Assembly: GCF_963854185.1 (NCBI RefSeq)
Contig: NC_085000.1
Coordinates: 24,179,046-24,243,045, forward strand
Source of the DNA: Sardina pilchardus
Lineage: Eukaryota; Chordata; Actinopteri; Clupeiformes; Clupeidae
Reading direction: 5' to 3'
DNA: 64,000 bases
Under the pieces are notes generated by a model that saw only the letters and a program-made list of their open reading frames with translations, had not been told where the DNA came from and ran no database searches. How positions within the stretch are numbered: the stretch's first letter is position 1; every line of letters begins with the position of its first letter. This document shows positions 20,861-32,700 of the stretch, piece after piece. The position numbers and the translations under genes were made by a program.

Positions 20861-21437
20861 TAGCCTGACTCTCGCCAGACCCTTGTAGTTCCGCCATGCT
20901 CCACCAGAGGCGTTTCGCTGAGCTCACACAAGGGTCTGGACGCGAGGGCAATCCAAACCCCTGGCGGTTGCTCAAAAAATGAGCAACCAATCAGGAGCGC
21001 CGAAGCGAGTGTTTTATTCAAATAACAATGGCGGCACGCAGCGAGGAGTCTTGTGCTGACATTGATTCTGCTATTTCAACCGTTTTGTCCAAATAACAAT
21101 GGCGGCACGCAGCGAGGAGTCTTGTGCTGACATTGATTCTGCTATTTCAACCGTTTTGTCGGATCTATCGAGTATTCATTCTTTAAAAGATTAACAGAGA
21201 ATAGTTTTGAAGACATTTATTGGTGGCAAGGATGTTTTTACTCTTCTTCCGACCGGGTTTGGCAAGAGCTTGAAGAAGCCGAGCACGTCATTCAAGATAA
21301 CAGGCAAGTGGTTTATCAAATCACATGCGAGGATGTTTTACAAGGACCCGCCTTCAGAAATACATACCCTATCGAGAAGTCCCAGATCCTTGTGTGAAGC
21401 AGACAGCGAACTACAGGATCTGGCGAAAGTCAGGTTA
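20861..21437. mobile_element. 577-bp TIR element with exact 9-bp TSD carrying a RecQ-like fragment (TAGCCTG family, copy 4)
   Basis: The left end TAGCCTGACTCTCGCCAG and the right end (reverse complement TAACCTGACTTTCGCCAG) form terminal inverted repeats of about 31 bp. Both sides are flanked by ATTTGCATA (20852-20860 and 21438-21446), an exact 9-bp target-site duplication inside an L2-like LINE. After the left end comes a promoter-like stretch with a CCAAT box (AGCAACCAATCAGGAGC), then a broken ORF on the plus strand. It is an internally deleted copy of a longer, presumably autonomous element. Confidence 0.85.
21028..21397 (+). pseudogene. RecQ-like helicase N-terminal fragment in a DNA transposon
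   Basis: An ATG at 21028, and again at 21099 after a 71-bp tandem duplication, opens MAARSEESCADIDSAISTVL. The second copy reads on through SSIHSLKD, a stop (TAA), then LKTFIGGKDVF and LLPTGFGKSL. TGFGKS is a Walker A loop in the GKDVF..LPTGFGKS setting of RecQ-type DNA helicases. After this the frame changes. In another frame 43 codons from 21266 (ELEEAEHVIQDNRQV onward, stop at 21395-21397) look coding but match nothing I know, which suggests an internal deletion joined two parts of a longer protein. None of the other helicase motifs is present. Confidence 0.65.
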
Positions 21438-21605
21438 ATTTGCATAGCAATGATCGTCAAATCCTATGGGAGCGAATGGTCTCACCTAAGGAAGTGGTAT
21501 AGAAAAGCAGGGGCCCTATTATTGATCCCTGAGGAACACCTGTGGTGAGGTCAATAGACTTTGAGACCTGTCCCAACCAAGACACACTGAAAGAACGCCC
21601 TTTAA

Positions 21606-21808
21606 AGGCCAGTTCAAACCAAAGATTCGCGGCGGTCTGAGACGGTTGCAGAGAGCGGTTGCGGCGGTGTGAATCAAAAGTTGCTAGCAGTTGCAAGCCG
21701 TCGCTAAACATTCAACATGTCAAATCTTAGTTGCAGAGTTTTAGAACGTTGCTGGGTTTTAGAATGTTGCAGCTCGTCTCGTCACGGATCTTGTGTTTGA
21801 ACTGGCCT
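21606..21808. mobile_element. 203-bp MITE with AGGCCAGTTCAAAC ends and TAA TSD
   Basis: AGGCCAGTTCAAACCAAAGAT at the left and ATCTTGTGTTTGAACTGGCCT at the right are inverted. TAA flanks both sides (21603-21605 and 21809-21811), which is PIF/Harbinger-like. It sits inside the minus-strand LINE. Confidence 0.75.
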
Positions 21809-21868
21809 TAAGGTAAGATTCAAACCAGTCAAGAGCATTCCCAGAAATTCTCAGTTCAGACAGTAGCT

Positions 21869-22230
21869 ACGTTTACATGGACACCTCTATTCCGATTAGT
21901 AACGGAAAAACAGCTCAATCGGAATAAAAATCGTCGTATAAACACCTCAACCAGACAGAAAATTCCTGATCCGATCAGAATTGTAACCGGAATGGAAGAG
22001 GTGGTGTAGTAAGTTCCTATTCCGAATGAACACCCATGTATACGGTCATTCAGATTGACTGCTATATCTTCCCAATGAAAAGTAGCAAACAACGGCTATT
22101 CCGATCAAAGATTCTAAAGTGTTTACAGGCACCTGATCGGAATAGAAAGTAGCCCATGTAAACAGACGGCGCAAACATTTTCAATTGGAATAGTTTAATC
22201 GGAATGACAAAAAACTGTCCATGTAAACGT
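21869..22230. mobile_element. 362-bp MITE with ACGTTTACATGGACA ends
   Basis: Inverted ends ACGTTTACATGGACAC and CTGTCCATGTAAACGT enclose repeated ATTCCGAT/ATCGGAAT words. No target-site duplication could be set, so one end may be trimmed. The host is again the minus-strand LINE. Confidence 0.65.
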
Positions 22231-25052
22231 TTCTTTGGCAAAGGTGTAAGCCTTACCTGTTTAAAAGAAGAAGGAACTATTCCGGAACTGAGTGAAGTGT
22301 TAAACACATGTGTGACTGCCGGTAGAACAGCTGGTGTGATAGACTGTAGAAGAGTAGATGGGACAGGATCCAAAGGGCATGTTGTTGAATGAATTCGCTG
22401 AAGCAGTGGAGTTTCATCAAGAGGAGAGAAAGAGTCCAATGATGCCATCATGCCAGTGCAAGGCAAAGCCCTCCTTGAACATCAAACTGAGCACTTATTT
22501 TAGCAACATTTAATTCGCTTAATTAGAAAATAGCAAAGTCATCTGCTCACAGTGATGGCGGTGGTGGAAGTTTGAGAAGTGACTTAGTTTTCTGTCAGTG
22601 GTGCTCTCAATCTTGCTCTGATGGAATGCCTATTTTGCAAGTATAACAGTGGATGAAAAATATGGTAGCACAGACTGGTAGTTATTAAGATAATTTCCAT
22701 CTCTGGATTTACACCATTTCCTTCTAGCAGCTCTAAGTTCCTTTCATACTGAGCATGTTTGTCAGCCATGGATGACAAGGTTTAGATTTAGAACAAGTGG
22801 GTCTTGTGGAAAGAGGACTTGCTGCATTCAGACAAGATGACAGCAAAGAGTCTCTGTAGCATCATGAACCTCAAGTGACGAGAATGAACTTGAGAGTAAA
22901 GCAGATGTTGCTAATGTTGCAAAATGGTCGCTTGAGAGGCTTCTGAGGTTACACTGGAATGACATTGTCAGAGGAGCTGCTGGGTTATCCATGAGACCCA
23001 CAGAGAATCTAATGAAGTTATGATCCCATACATGTAAAGGATTAACCAGAATGTTGTCTAGTACAGTTAGCAGAATTATATCAAGATCCTTACCAGCCTT
23101 CTGAGTAGGAGGACTGAGTACACGTATCACGTAACACGTATTAAATGAGGAGAGTAAGGACAGGAAGTCAACTGAAGATGACTTATCCAAATGAATATTG
23201 AAATTGGCAAGGACTAATAATGGGCAAGTATCCACTGGAATAGTAGCAGTAGAATGTCCAACTCATTCACAAAGTTGTCCAGGAGGGCGATAAATAGCCA
23301 GCAAGTATAATTTGTATGTAGTTATCAGTTATCTTGATGGCATGAAATTTGAAAGAGTATTTTGATGTGGAGGCAGTGCTTGACATACCCTAAGCCATGT
23401 AAAAGAAAACGTATAATTATCTGTCAGTCATATATTATCGAATATCCATACTGAGTGCAGATAGTCAACATTTCAAAAAGAAATATCAGTTGAAGCGTAT
23501 GCTAGTTTGCCGGCTGAGACTGCATTAAGTTCCAATCTAAACAGAATGGACGGAAGATGGAAAACTGGATGGATTTCTGGTTTAATGAATAAGGTGGATA
23601 GGAGCAATGGAACTTACACACCAATCTACAGTAGGAGCAATGGAACCTGAAGGCCTGACTGCAATCTGCAAGATCGCTCTGTTGTTTATAGACCTGGTAG
23701 AACCACCAACTCTGTGACCTTTTGAATGAAGTCATTCGATCTCAAATGGGAATGTGAATTGAGCAGACATCAGACTGGAGTAGTTTCAATCAATCAGTTT
23801 ACAAATATTTGTAAAAAAAAAAAATCTGAATATGTTGCTTTAGTTTCTATTGACTTGATCAATCAGTCAAACCTTGACTCAATGTTGTAGCCTACTTGAC
23901 AGTTCAGAATTCATGGACAGTCATAAGCTCATGTGGTGGGCAGATTTAAGAGGCATGTTTGAGAAGGTCAAGGCATGGATACTATTTCAGATGTCTTACA
24001 CCGGGGATACTGATTAGCGTCTGTTCCTAGTAGAAATCCTGCTGTCTGTTCTGTACTATCAGACGGTATGGGAATGAAGAGCTAAGACTTAGTTCCTGGA
24101 GTTGAGATTGAGAACAGCGTATTCCTATTGGGAATGTTGTTCTACTCAGATACCAGAGACTCCCTTGCCCTTCCATGCCAAATTTGCATTTGTGGTGTAT
24201 TTGTGAATGCAATTTGCATTTACGAGACGTTTCACTTTATTGACAAAAAAAAAAAAAGAAAGAAGAAGTTATGGGCATTTTTTATTATTGTTGTTTTGTT
24301 TACTTATATTGACATTTTATTTGTTTGTTTATATGTGTTGCCATTTTTAATTACATCACAAGTTAGAATCCGCACCCTCTTTGGCAGCTAAATGCCATGC
24401 AGCTGTTTACTCTATACTGCAGTCTGTCACTGTACCATGGTGTGTTAAAATCGGCCTGTGTGTTGAAACCTTGGCATGCACAAGGGATCATAGACGTCTT
24501 TGTGAGCACTGGAAGTGTGAGATATCCTGGCACTTCTCCTCCCGGGTCCTGGGGGGAGTTCTGCTACGGTTGCACTTACACGTTTCTTTAGCTCTAAGTT
24601 TAGTTTAGAATAGGCCATGTGACCGAAGAGCAGCTGCCATCAAAAGGTTACAGCCTTTTTTATGGCACTTTAGAAATAGCTACTACTCAGGATCACAGCA
24701 TACTCTCGCTCCTTTTACTACCTATGACGATATGGGGCGGATGGAATGTGTATTCAACACTTAAAAATGCATATTTTATGGCATTTTTGTATGCTTGTGT
24801 ATTATCTTTTGGTTATATTCCTCTGATAATTATTTGAAGCATGTGGCTTTATTGATGTATTGACTTCTAAAACCCAAAGGCTGCTTGTGGGTTGTTTTAT
24901 TGCAGACATACCTGATGACTTAGTGGCATTTGTTTGCATTTCTGAATTGTTTTGAATTCCTTCGCAACTGTAGCACTCTAACAAGATATTGAAGAGAAGA
25001 GAAGAGAGAAATCGAAAACAATTTCAGAATAGACTAGACTTTTATTTCACTA

Positions 25053-25234
25053 TTACAGTAATTTCCCGCATATAAGCCGCATTGTGTATACTGTAAGCCG
25101 CAGGACAGTGTTTTATGCAAGATAAAAGAAACAAAACCATACCATATTAACTGTCCCTGTGTATTAACCTCATAGCTGAAGACATTTTGCAAAATCAATG
25201 TATAAGCCGCGGCTAATAGTTGGGATATTACGGT
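25053..25234. mobile_element. MITE with ACAGTAATTTCCCGC ends
   Basis: TACAGTAATTTCCCGCATAT at the left and, inverted at the right, TACCGTAATATCCCAACTAT, each followed by TAAGCCGC/TTAGCCGC. It is about 180 bp and non-coding. No clear target-site duplication was found. Confidence 0.6.
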
Positions 25235-26159
25235 AAATGTAAAATCGTCAGCATGAGATGAACACTAGACGTTTAAGCTAAAGATTATCTCCTTTTAAAA
25301 TTCACTTTAAATGCTCTTAGATGTCAGTTCAGTGCTGCATTGGTTTGTCTCGGATTGGCACCATGAGATCGCCTAACAACAGGCATGGTGCCACTGGCAA
25401 CTGGTTATGAGTCACGCTTTAGAGAGAGCTCTGATCATCATGTTAGTTTTTTGATAACAGTTTTCATTGGAACAGGAGGCAATCAAGGCACTTAATTACT
25501 CCACCCAATTTACAGTGCTTGTAGACCTACTGTACATAACTGAACATATATCCAGTTCCCATTAACATAGCCAGTGTATAAACAAAGTGGGACAGTCACT
25601 ACTTGAACTCCACTATGAAGACCAATATAATACACTTAATATGCAAAGCACGCAGGCCAAATATAATCTAGCACAGTTTTCAGTTAATAAACAGGCATGG
25701 AGTTGGAGGGATCAACTTGGCTCGGCCCACTGCAGTTGTCAGACTATGCCTGAGCATTTGCCAAGCTATTTTAAAAGCCAATGATATGCCCCAGCATCTG
25801 ATTTGGTCATTGTCTGATTACAGTATCCAATACATGGATCTTTGGCTCCAGCTCACAGTTTTTGTGGTTTGATGGTGAACAGGTGGAGATCACGCCCTAC
25901 ACCCACTTGGGTCACAAGTTTAATACTGTCAGAGATAAGATGTGACACAAATACCAGTGCACTAATTTAACCCCCATTCGCCACTCCTTAAAGTATAGAT
26001 GACCTTACGACCACTGGACCAGTGGCCCAGGAAACAGGAGAGCTGGCATGGACTCACTGTATACATTCAGAGCTTGTCATGAGTTCAAACATGAATGGCG
26101 AGGAGTGAGCGACGCAAGAATGAGTTTGTACACACCCAGACTAAACAATCCCACATGGT

Positions 26160-26486
26160 TATGTGCAGGCCTGCACGCACGCACACACACCCACACACAC
26201 ACACACACACACACATGCAAAGAGCCACTGGATAGTGTAAGGTGCAGTGCACTTCCTCTGGGCGTATACTGCAGAAGCTGACCTGATGTTGAAATCCAGC
26301 CATGGAAAACTACACTAGTAATCCGGCAACCATTTGTGCAACCGGTTCAAACTGAGCATTTGCATCTTTTTATTTGTTGGTCTTTTATTGGGAAATGTGT
26401 ACCACTGGCGGGTGTCCAAACTCACCAACTCAAAATACACACACACTGTCTTTGACATGTACACACACACACACGCACACACACAC

Positions 26487-26548
<62 letters not shown>

Positions 26549-26763
26549 GACACACTAGTCTTTCTCTCTCTCTCTCTCATTCACACAGTATCTAGGTCCA
26601 CCTGTGGCAGAACTCTCACTCTTTCTCTCAGCCACCCACCCTCACACACAAACACCCCCCCACCCACCCACACAGACACTCGCGCACACATACACACACA
26701 CACACACACACACGCACACTCATCATCCCCACATACAAACACACACCCACCCACACAGACACA

Positions 26764-26807
<44 letters not shown>

Positions 26808-26893
26808 TACACCCACCCACACACACACACCCACACACACGCACACACACTCACCCCCCACACACACACGCACACACACTCACCCCCCCCCAC

Positions 26894-26925
<32 letters not shown>

Positions 26926-26990
26926 CCCGCACATGCGCACACACACATACCCACACCGGCATACACACATGCACAACACATCATGGATGG
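26160..26990. repeat. compound (CA)n microsatellite block
   Basis: Pure CA runs lie at about 26185-26214, 26460-26546 and 26770-26803, separated by CACG, CACCC and CAGA variants and a (CT)n run at 26564-26578. Confidence 0.95.
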
Positions 26991-28794
26991 CCGTGCGGCA
27001 GATCTCTCCTGCTCCGGCCTGTAAGTCCTTAATGAGACGCTGATGGCGCTGACAGCTGTCCCTGCACACGGGGCTCACCCCCTCGGCAGATGCAGACAGG
27101 CGTCAGATGACAAGTGAGTTGCGGGCCATCGAGGTCACATCCTCCTGCGAGGAATCCGACGCAAGTGAGCCGCTCGCTCTTTTTCTCGGGGCGAGGCTCC
27201 CGGTGTCAGGAAGCACGTTATGAGGCGAGAGCCATGCCCTCGTCATGCTCATGTGAACACACGGAGCTTGGTTGTTTTGTGCGCTCTTTAGTTCGACACT
27301 CTGAGAATAAGCTATTATTAACAGTTTTAGTGTTGTGACAGGTGGAATACGACAGGTGACACAGACAGACTTTGTCGTGTCAACTGAGAATGGATGAGAT
27401 GTCAAGAAGGCTGTTTATTAAATTAGCTCTTGGCATAGAACGGTCGTATCTTGCCTTCGAATGCAATGTGACATTTCACACACTGACAATCTAGCCTCCT
27501 GAGATTTAAAGAGACGGACTGTCTGTATAGTAGAGGAGGACGTGTAGCAATACCACTGGCTTGGTCTGGGATGCCAGTGGTATCTCTGTGTGCTTGCGTT
27601 ATGAGACACCCAAGGTCTGGAAGGTCACAAGCACAATACTTGCTAGACACAAGTAGTGTGCTTATATAACATTCATAACATAGCATAATTCATCTTTATT
27701 TGTTTTTGCAGAGCAAGGGGCTGTCAGCCGGCAGAGAGCCAGAGCGGATCTATCATCACATAATCAAACACCAGTTTTAGGAGCACACAGATGCCCTGTG
27801 GAATTTAGATTCAGCAATGCAAGTAATTGGCATGTTTGCTGGATAGATACCAGAGCTGTTTCTGTCAGTAATGTAATAATGCCATCTAGTGGAGATAGTG
27901 CTTAGGCAGATTATCAGTGAAACTCAACAGGCCTGTTTGAAATGTGTATTTGCAGGCCTACTACAAATGGGTTTACTGTCCCCACATGTTGTATTGAAAA
28001 GTAAAGAAGAATTTACAGCAATATCAATTTCAATATCAATCAATTTCTTGTACAATTTAGCTTTATATATAGAAATATGGCTTTTATTTTTTTACACACC
28101 TCTGGCTACTGGTGAGAACTGCACTCATACCTGTATGAAGAAATATTTTCTAAAATATTTGGATTTTAGTGGAATGCAGCTTTGGGTAATGATTGGAGTG
28201 GGGGGACACATTGTGATAAGGTTCAGGGGAGTTATTGCAAATGTTTACAGGCTGCATCTGAATTCCTGGGCGTGTGAAAGAGCAGACGAGTGGCTTGGTT
28301 ACGGTCACAAGGCATTCGGCCCTCTGTCCTTACAAGGCCTGTGTGTACTGTTCTCCCAGCCGCCTCCGACACGTCTGTCACCAAACAAAAGACAGACATC
28401 CCTTTAGTGTAAATACAGAGATGCTGCCACAGAGTGCTCAAATAAGTATATGGCAAAGGCCTCTCCAATAGAAATGCATTGAATTATTATAAAGTCATAC
28501 ATAAAGAGTAATCAGTTAACTCACGGGGAGACGAAAGACATCTTACAGTATAAAGGTGCCAGCTTGCTTTGGGAGAGCACTTGTCCGTTTGGTTATTCTT
28601 TAAAAAGTAGGGGAAGCGGTTTCTTTTTAACCTGAAATCTGACAGATTGTTCTTACCTTTTTACTTCAACTCTCAATCATCACTCCCATACATTATTTCT
28701 CATTGGTCATTCCCTTTCCCTTTTTGTTGCAAAGGTGTGTGGGTGTGCAAGGTCGTTCCAGTAAAAAAGAATGTGATTTTCACTCTAAGAGCTT

Positions 28795-28933
28795 TGAGAG
28801 GTGCGGGTGAGAGAAAGTGAGAGAGTGAAAGAGAGAGAGAGAGAGAGACAGAGAGAGAAGGGCTGAAGGCAGAGGAGAAGCCAGCAGACATCAGCCAGAT
28901 CCACCATTCCCCTCTGCAGTGGCAAAGCAACAG
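28795..28933 (+). other. pnck: candidate non-coding first exon of pnck
   Basis: A GA-rich stretch is followed by CAGTGGCAAAGCAACAG and the donor GTAAAA at 28934. An acceptor TTACAG just before the pnck start exon (29582-29587) would pair with it. The transcription start is not visible, so the left border is arbitrary. Confidence 0.35.
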
Positions 28934-29596
28934 GTAAAACACTCCTGCACATGCATACACATGCATTCACATTGCATTCTGATTCCTCAACTTTGATGTT
29001 GTGTAGTGGTTGTGGATGTTGTGTGTGCCATTGTCCCTGTAGGGTTAGTTGTACATGTGGTTAGTAGTTTTGATCTTATTCGATTTAGTGAATGCGAAAT
29101 GTCATGGGTGTCATTGCATTGCATAATGGGTTGGCTCATGCAAGAGACTCTGTTGGGTTTCGCTGTTTAAGAAATGCCTTTGTTGCATGTGTTTGCTATG
29201 CTTTTAACGTCTATGGGTATGATAGATCAAATCAGGGTAAATTATTAGATACTGTATGGAATATCTTGTTATGATTAGATGTGTGATATTTATTATTATT
29301 ATGGTTATTGTTATACTTCGTCAGGATGAGAGAATTGTTTTTACCTACGATGTATTGCTCATAGCTAAGAGTGATACATAGTGGATGAATTATACCTCAC
29401 ATCAAATATTTAACTGACATTGAATGTGTATTTATTTTACCTTGATACGAAACATGTGCCCGATAGAAGTAAATCATGGCGACACAAGGACAAAGAGAAA
29501 AACGTCTCATCAAGGCAGTTGGCCTTGGTCGCTTCTCATCGAGTACACTGTGCTCCTCTTGGCTGTGCTTTCGCCTGTATGTTACAGGGCTTCAGG

Positions 29597-29673
29597 ATGC
29601 CATTGAAAAGAGACTCAAAGAAGAAAGGCGAGGACATCATGGCTGTGTACGAGCTGAGGGAGAAGCTGGGAGA
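29597..29673 (+). CDS. pnck: pnck exon with start codon
   Basis: ATG at 29597 opens MPLKRDSKKKGEDIM, then AVYELREKLG, ending in phase 2 before GTGGGT. The frame is open upstream, but an acceptor TTACAG lies 9-10 nt before the ATG, so this ATG is chosen. PNCK and its relatives also start a few residues before E/DI..VYE.RE.LG. Confidence 0.8.
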
Positions 29674-29765
29674 GTGGGTATTGTAGTTGCGTTTTCAATG
29701 TCACCGAAAAATGTTGACCAATGAATGTAACCTCATTTTGCACCCACAGATTAGTGTGTGTGTAT

Positions 29766-29797
<32 letters not shown>

Positions 29798-32700
29798 AAT
29801 GCTTTCTAATGTAGTTTAAGATGTATATATCTATATGCGTCGTTTAATAAGCATTAGTTATAGCTGAGAAATAGATATATGATGGTCTGGTGTGAACTGA
29901 TATGAATGACACACTTTAAAGAATTATCAGTGATGACAATACGATGAAAACATTATCTATTTTATTTTTCAATCAGGTCATGTGGATTAGTGGAAATATA
30001 TTGCAATGGCCATTAATTACATTGTTTATTTATTTTAATATTTTTGATTAATTATTTTTGTCATGATATGCCTCACAATATTTTTGCCTCTAAATTAATA
30101 GCTTTGCCAGCTGGTCATTAGTTAGTGAAGGCATGTGATTTTTTATCATTAGCATTTTTCATTAGAATCAAATGAGCCAGCAGTAATTAGGTTTTCCTTC
30201 TAAGTTTGTTCTAAAATAGCATAATTGAACGCAATTACCCTATTCTGCTAATTGGCTTCCTTCATAGGCCAACCTATAACTACAATGTCACAGGTGTCAC
30301 AACTGTATTTGTTCCCCCGCAATGATAATGAATTCAGATCAAACACAAAACCCATGTGCCACCTCATGCCATGCCACACTTCACCACCACTCTTCTGCAG
30401 AATGTCGGCTGGCGCACCTTTCCAATGCCTCTGTACAAATTGGTTTTGTTTTTCATTTTCATTGTATTAAAATGTTGTATTTCAAGTATAAGTTATTGAA
30501 TCCTCTCGTTTACTGTAGGATATTCTATAATGTCAGGGTTATGCTAGGCTGTGCTAGGCTGTACAATGGTACTATATGACATTATCTTCAGTGAAACAAA
30601 CTGAAACACTGTATTTACTTAATATTCATACAGTATATTACTTACTACCTATGGGCCTTATTGTGCGGCCGTTTCCTGCTGTTGAGAAGGATATACGAAA
30701 AAGGTTTCTGTGATCTATTTGCTTTCTGGTTGTAGACATTTCAGAACCTCTGATTTCTGATATCTATTTTTACATTTGTGTCTGAAATGGAGGCCTATTC
30801 CATGTCAAGTAGCACATTGTGTTTGGTTTCAGAGCCATAGTTCTTTCCTAAATTCAAAGCCACTCTAAATTCAGCCTCTTCTGTGACATCCAGGAAGACA
30901 GTATACAAGAATGACGGCTCATAATCTCTGTGTCAGGGGCTCTTTTTCAGAGGTGCGAGTGGCACAGCACCGCTGCACTCAGAGGCTTGTAGCGGTCAAG
31001 TGCATCCGCAAGAGGGCGCTAAAGGGCAAGGAATCCATGCTGGAGAACGAGATAACAGTGCTGCGCAAGTGAGTTAGCTCTGTCATGTGACTGAGAGTGT
31101 GGGAATTCATTATCAAACCTGCATACAGCACCAGCATGTGAACATCAGATTTAATGATTTATTACACAAGATTTGACGTTAGAGACAAGATAACGTCATT
31201 AGACGTTATTTGAAGATTCAAAGAAAAAGAAACTGTGAAATGTTCATATTTCGTTTTCTTTCTGTCCTTTAGAATCCATCATGAAAACATTGTCTCTTTG
31301 GAGGAGACTTTTGAAACACCAACAAAGCTGTACTTGGTGATGACATTGTGAGTAAAGCTATTCATAGCCACACTCGTCACGGTCACAGACAATGCTCTTT
31401 TTGATTCATCCTCATTTTGATGTACAGTACTCAGTGGCACAAGAGCAGTCAGTCACAACATGGCTTTTCAGGATGCATTTCCACCCTGTGAGCAGAGCAG
31501 AGAGCTGAGCGATTGATCTGCTGATCTGAGGCGATGTGTTGTTGATGTGTCCTGTAGGGTAACAGGGGGAGAGCTGCTGGACAGGATCCTGGAGAAGGGC
31601 ATGTACACCGAGCGGGACGCCAGTCGCGTGATCCACCAGGTGCTGGAGGCGGTCAGATACCTGCATCAGCTGGGCATCGTCCACAGGGACCTCAAGGTAT
31701 GGGAGAGAGACAACTACTGTATCGCCGTGTCCGTTGACTTTCACTTCAGCTCAGATCACATGACCTTGTCAGAGTCAAATGTTTTTACATGGCAGAGAGC
31801 TTTTGAGATTTTGGTGGTCTGCCGTCTTTCTGACTCGGCGGCACATATAAGCCTTTATAAGCAATTATAACCCTGCTCCTCATCTGCTGTTGATACACTG
31901 GCCTCAGTTATTGAGTCTGGTGATAATCATCTGATGAGGTGAGACAAGTCTATCAGAGTCTGTGGATAACAGTGCAACACAGACTGTCCCGGAGGCCTAC
32001 GGAGCCTGAGATAATAGGTCCCACTGTCACGGCTGTCACTGGCCTGAAACAGCTGTGCCACTTATGAAAACATGTTATGCGGTTAAAGATAAAATATCTT
32101 CTTTATGCACAGAAGTGCATACATAGCTTGCAATATAATAGTTTCATTTTTGATAATATTAGAAAGAGGTATAGGGTTCAGAGACTTTGACAATGATATC
32201 TTATGGATCTGTCTTTAGCCTGAGAATCTGCTGTATGAGACTCCAACGGAAGATTCCAAGATTGTCATCAGTGACTTTGGCCTGTCCAAGATGGAGGACC
32301 AGGGCATGTTGTCCACCGCCTGTGGAACACCTGCATATGTTGGTAAGGCCATAAAGGAATGCCATTACTGGATTTGAGACTATCTTGGTGGCTTCTCGGT
32401 CAATTAATTCAGACATGCATGGATCAAAAATCTGTAGTTGTTTGTGTGTGGATGTCTTATGTTTCATTCTAACATTACCTGTGGGTGTGACAGAAAGTAG
32501 GTGCATTCATTGCCCCCCATCAGTCCTGCTACTTTGTACATATTTCCAGGGAGACAGAAAATGCTTGAAAATGTTTATTATACAGAGAATGTCTGTCATG
32601 ACCCTTTAGCACGTTTGTGTTGCACTAAACATTGTAATAATGCCTCCACCTTTTGACAAATGTCCCTGAGGTAGGATGTGTGTATGTAAATATGGATGGT

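Larger units (their letters stand above)
20760..23400 (-). pseudogene. L2-like LINE, three DNA elements inserted
   Basis: Read on the minus strand from about 23400: the endonuclease part (IYRPPGQLC, then PLLVLANFNIHLDKSSS), the beginning of the reverse transcriptase (SLSSGIVPSSFKQVRLTPLPKK), then SIDLTTGVPQGSIIGPLLF (the PQG box). A decayed YADD region (YANGTQLYLS) is cut between its codons by the element at 20861-21437. Further elements sit at 21606-21808 and 21869-22230. Many stops and frameshifts are present. The reading order and motifs are those of L2-clade LINEs. It is a dead copy and a good record of insertion order. Confidence 0.75.
23401..28799. other. intergenic, no gene seen
   Basis: This holds an A-run at 24245-24260, a MITE at 25053-25234 and a block of CA repeats at 26160-26990. 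No ORF here has a recognisable domain. The long frames over the CA block translate to alternating Thr-His or Cys-Val and are artefacts of the repeat. Confidence 0.5.

Noticed and set aside
26315..27032. Thr-His and Cys-Val repeat ORFs on both strands
   Set aside because: These are translations of (CA)n repeats; the same holds at 34463-34959, 41808-42229, 43349-43840 and 47926-48478.
29476..29724. ORF starting ATGGCGACACAAGG as the pnck start
   Set aside because: It is in a different frame from YELREKLG and would not give the kinase P-loop after splicing.
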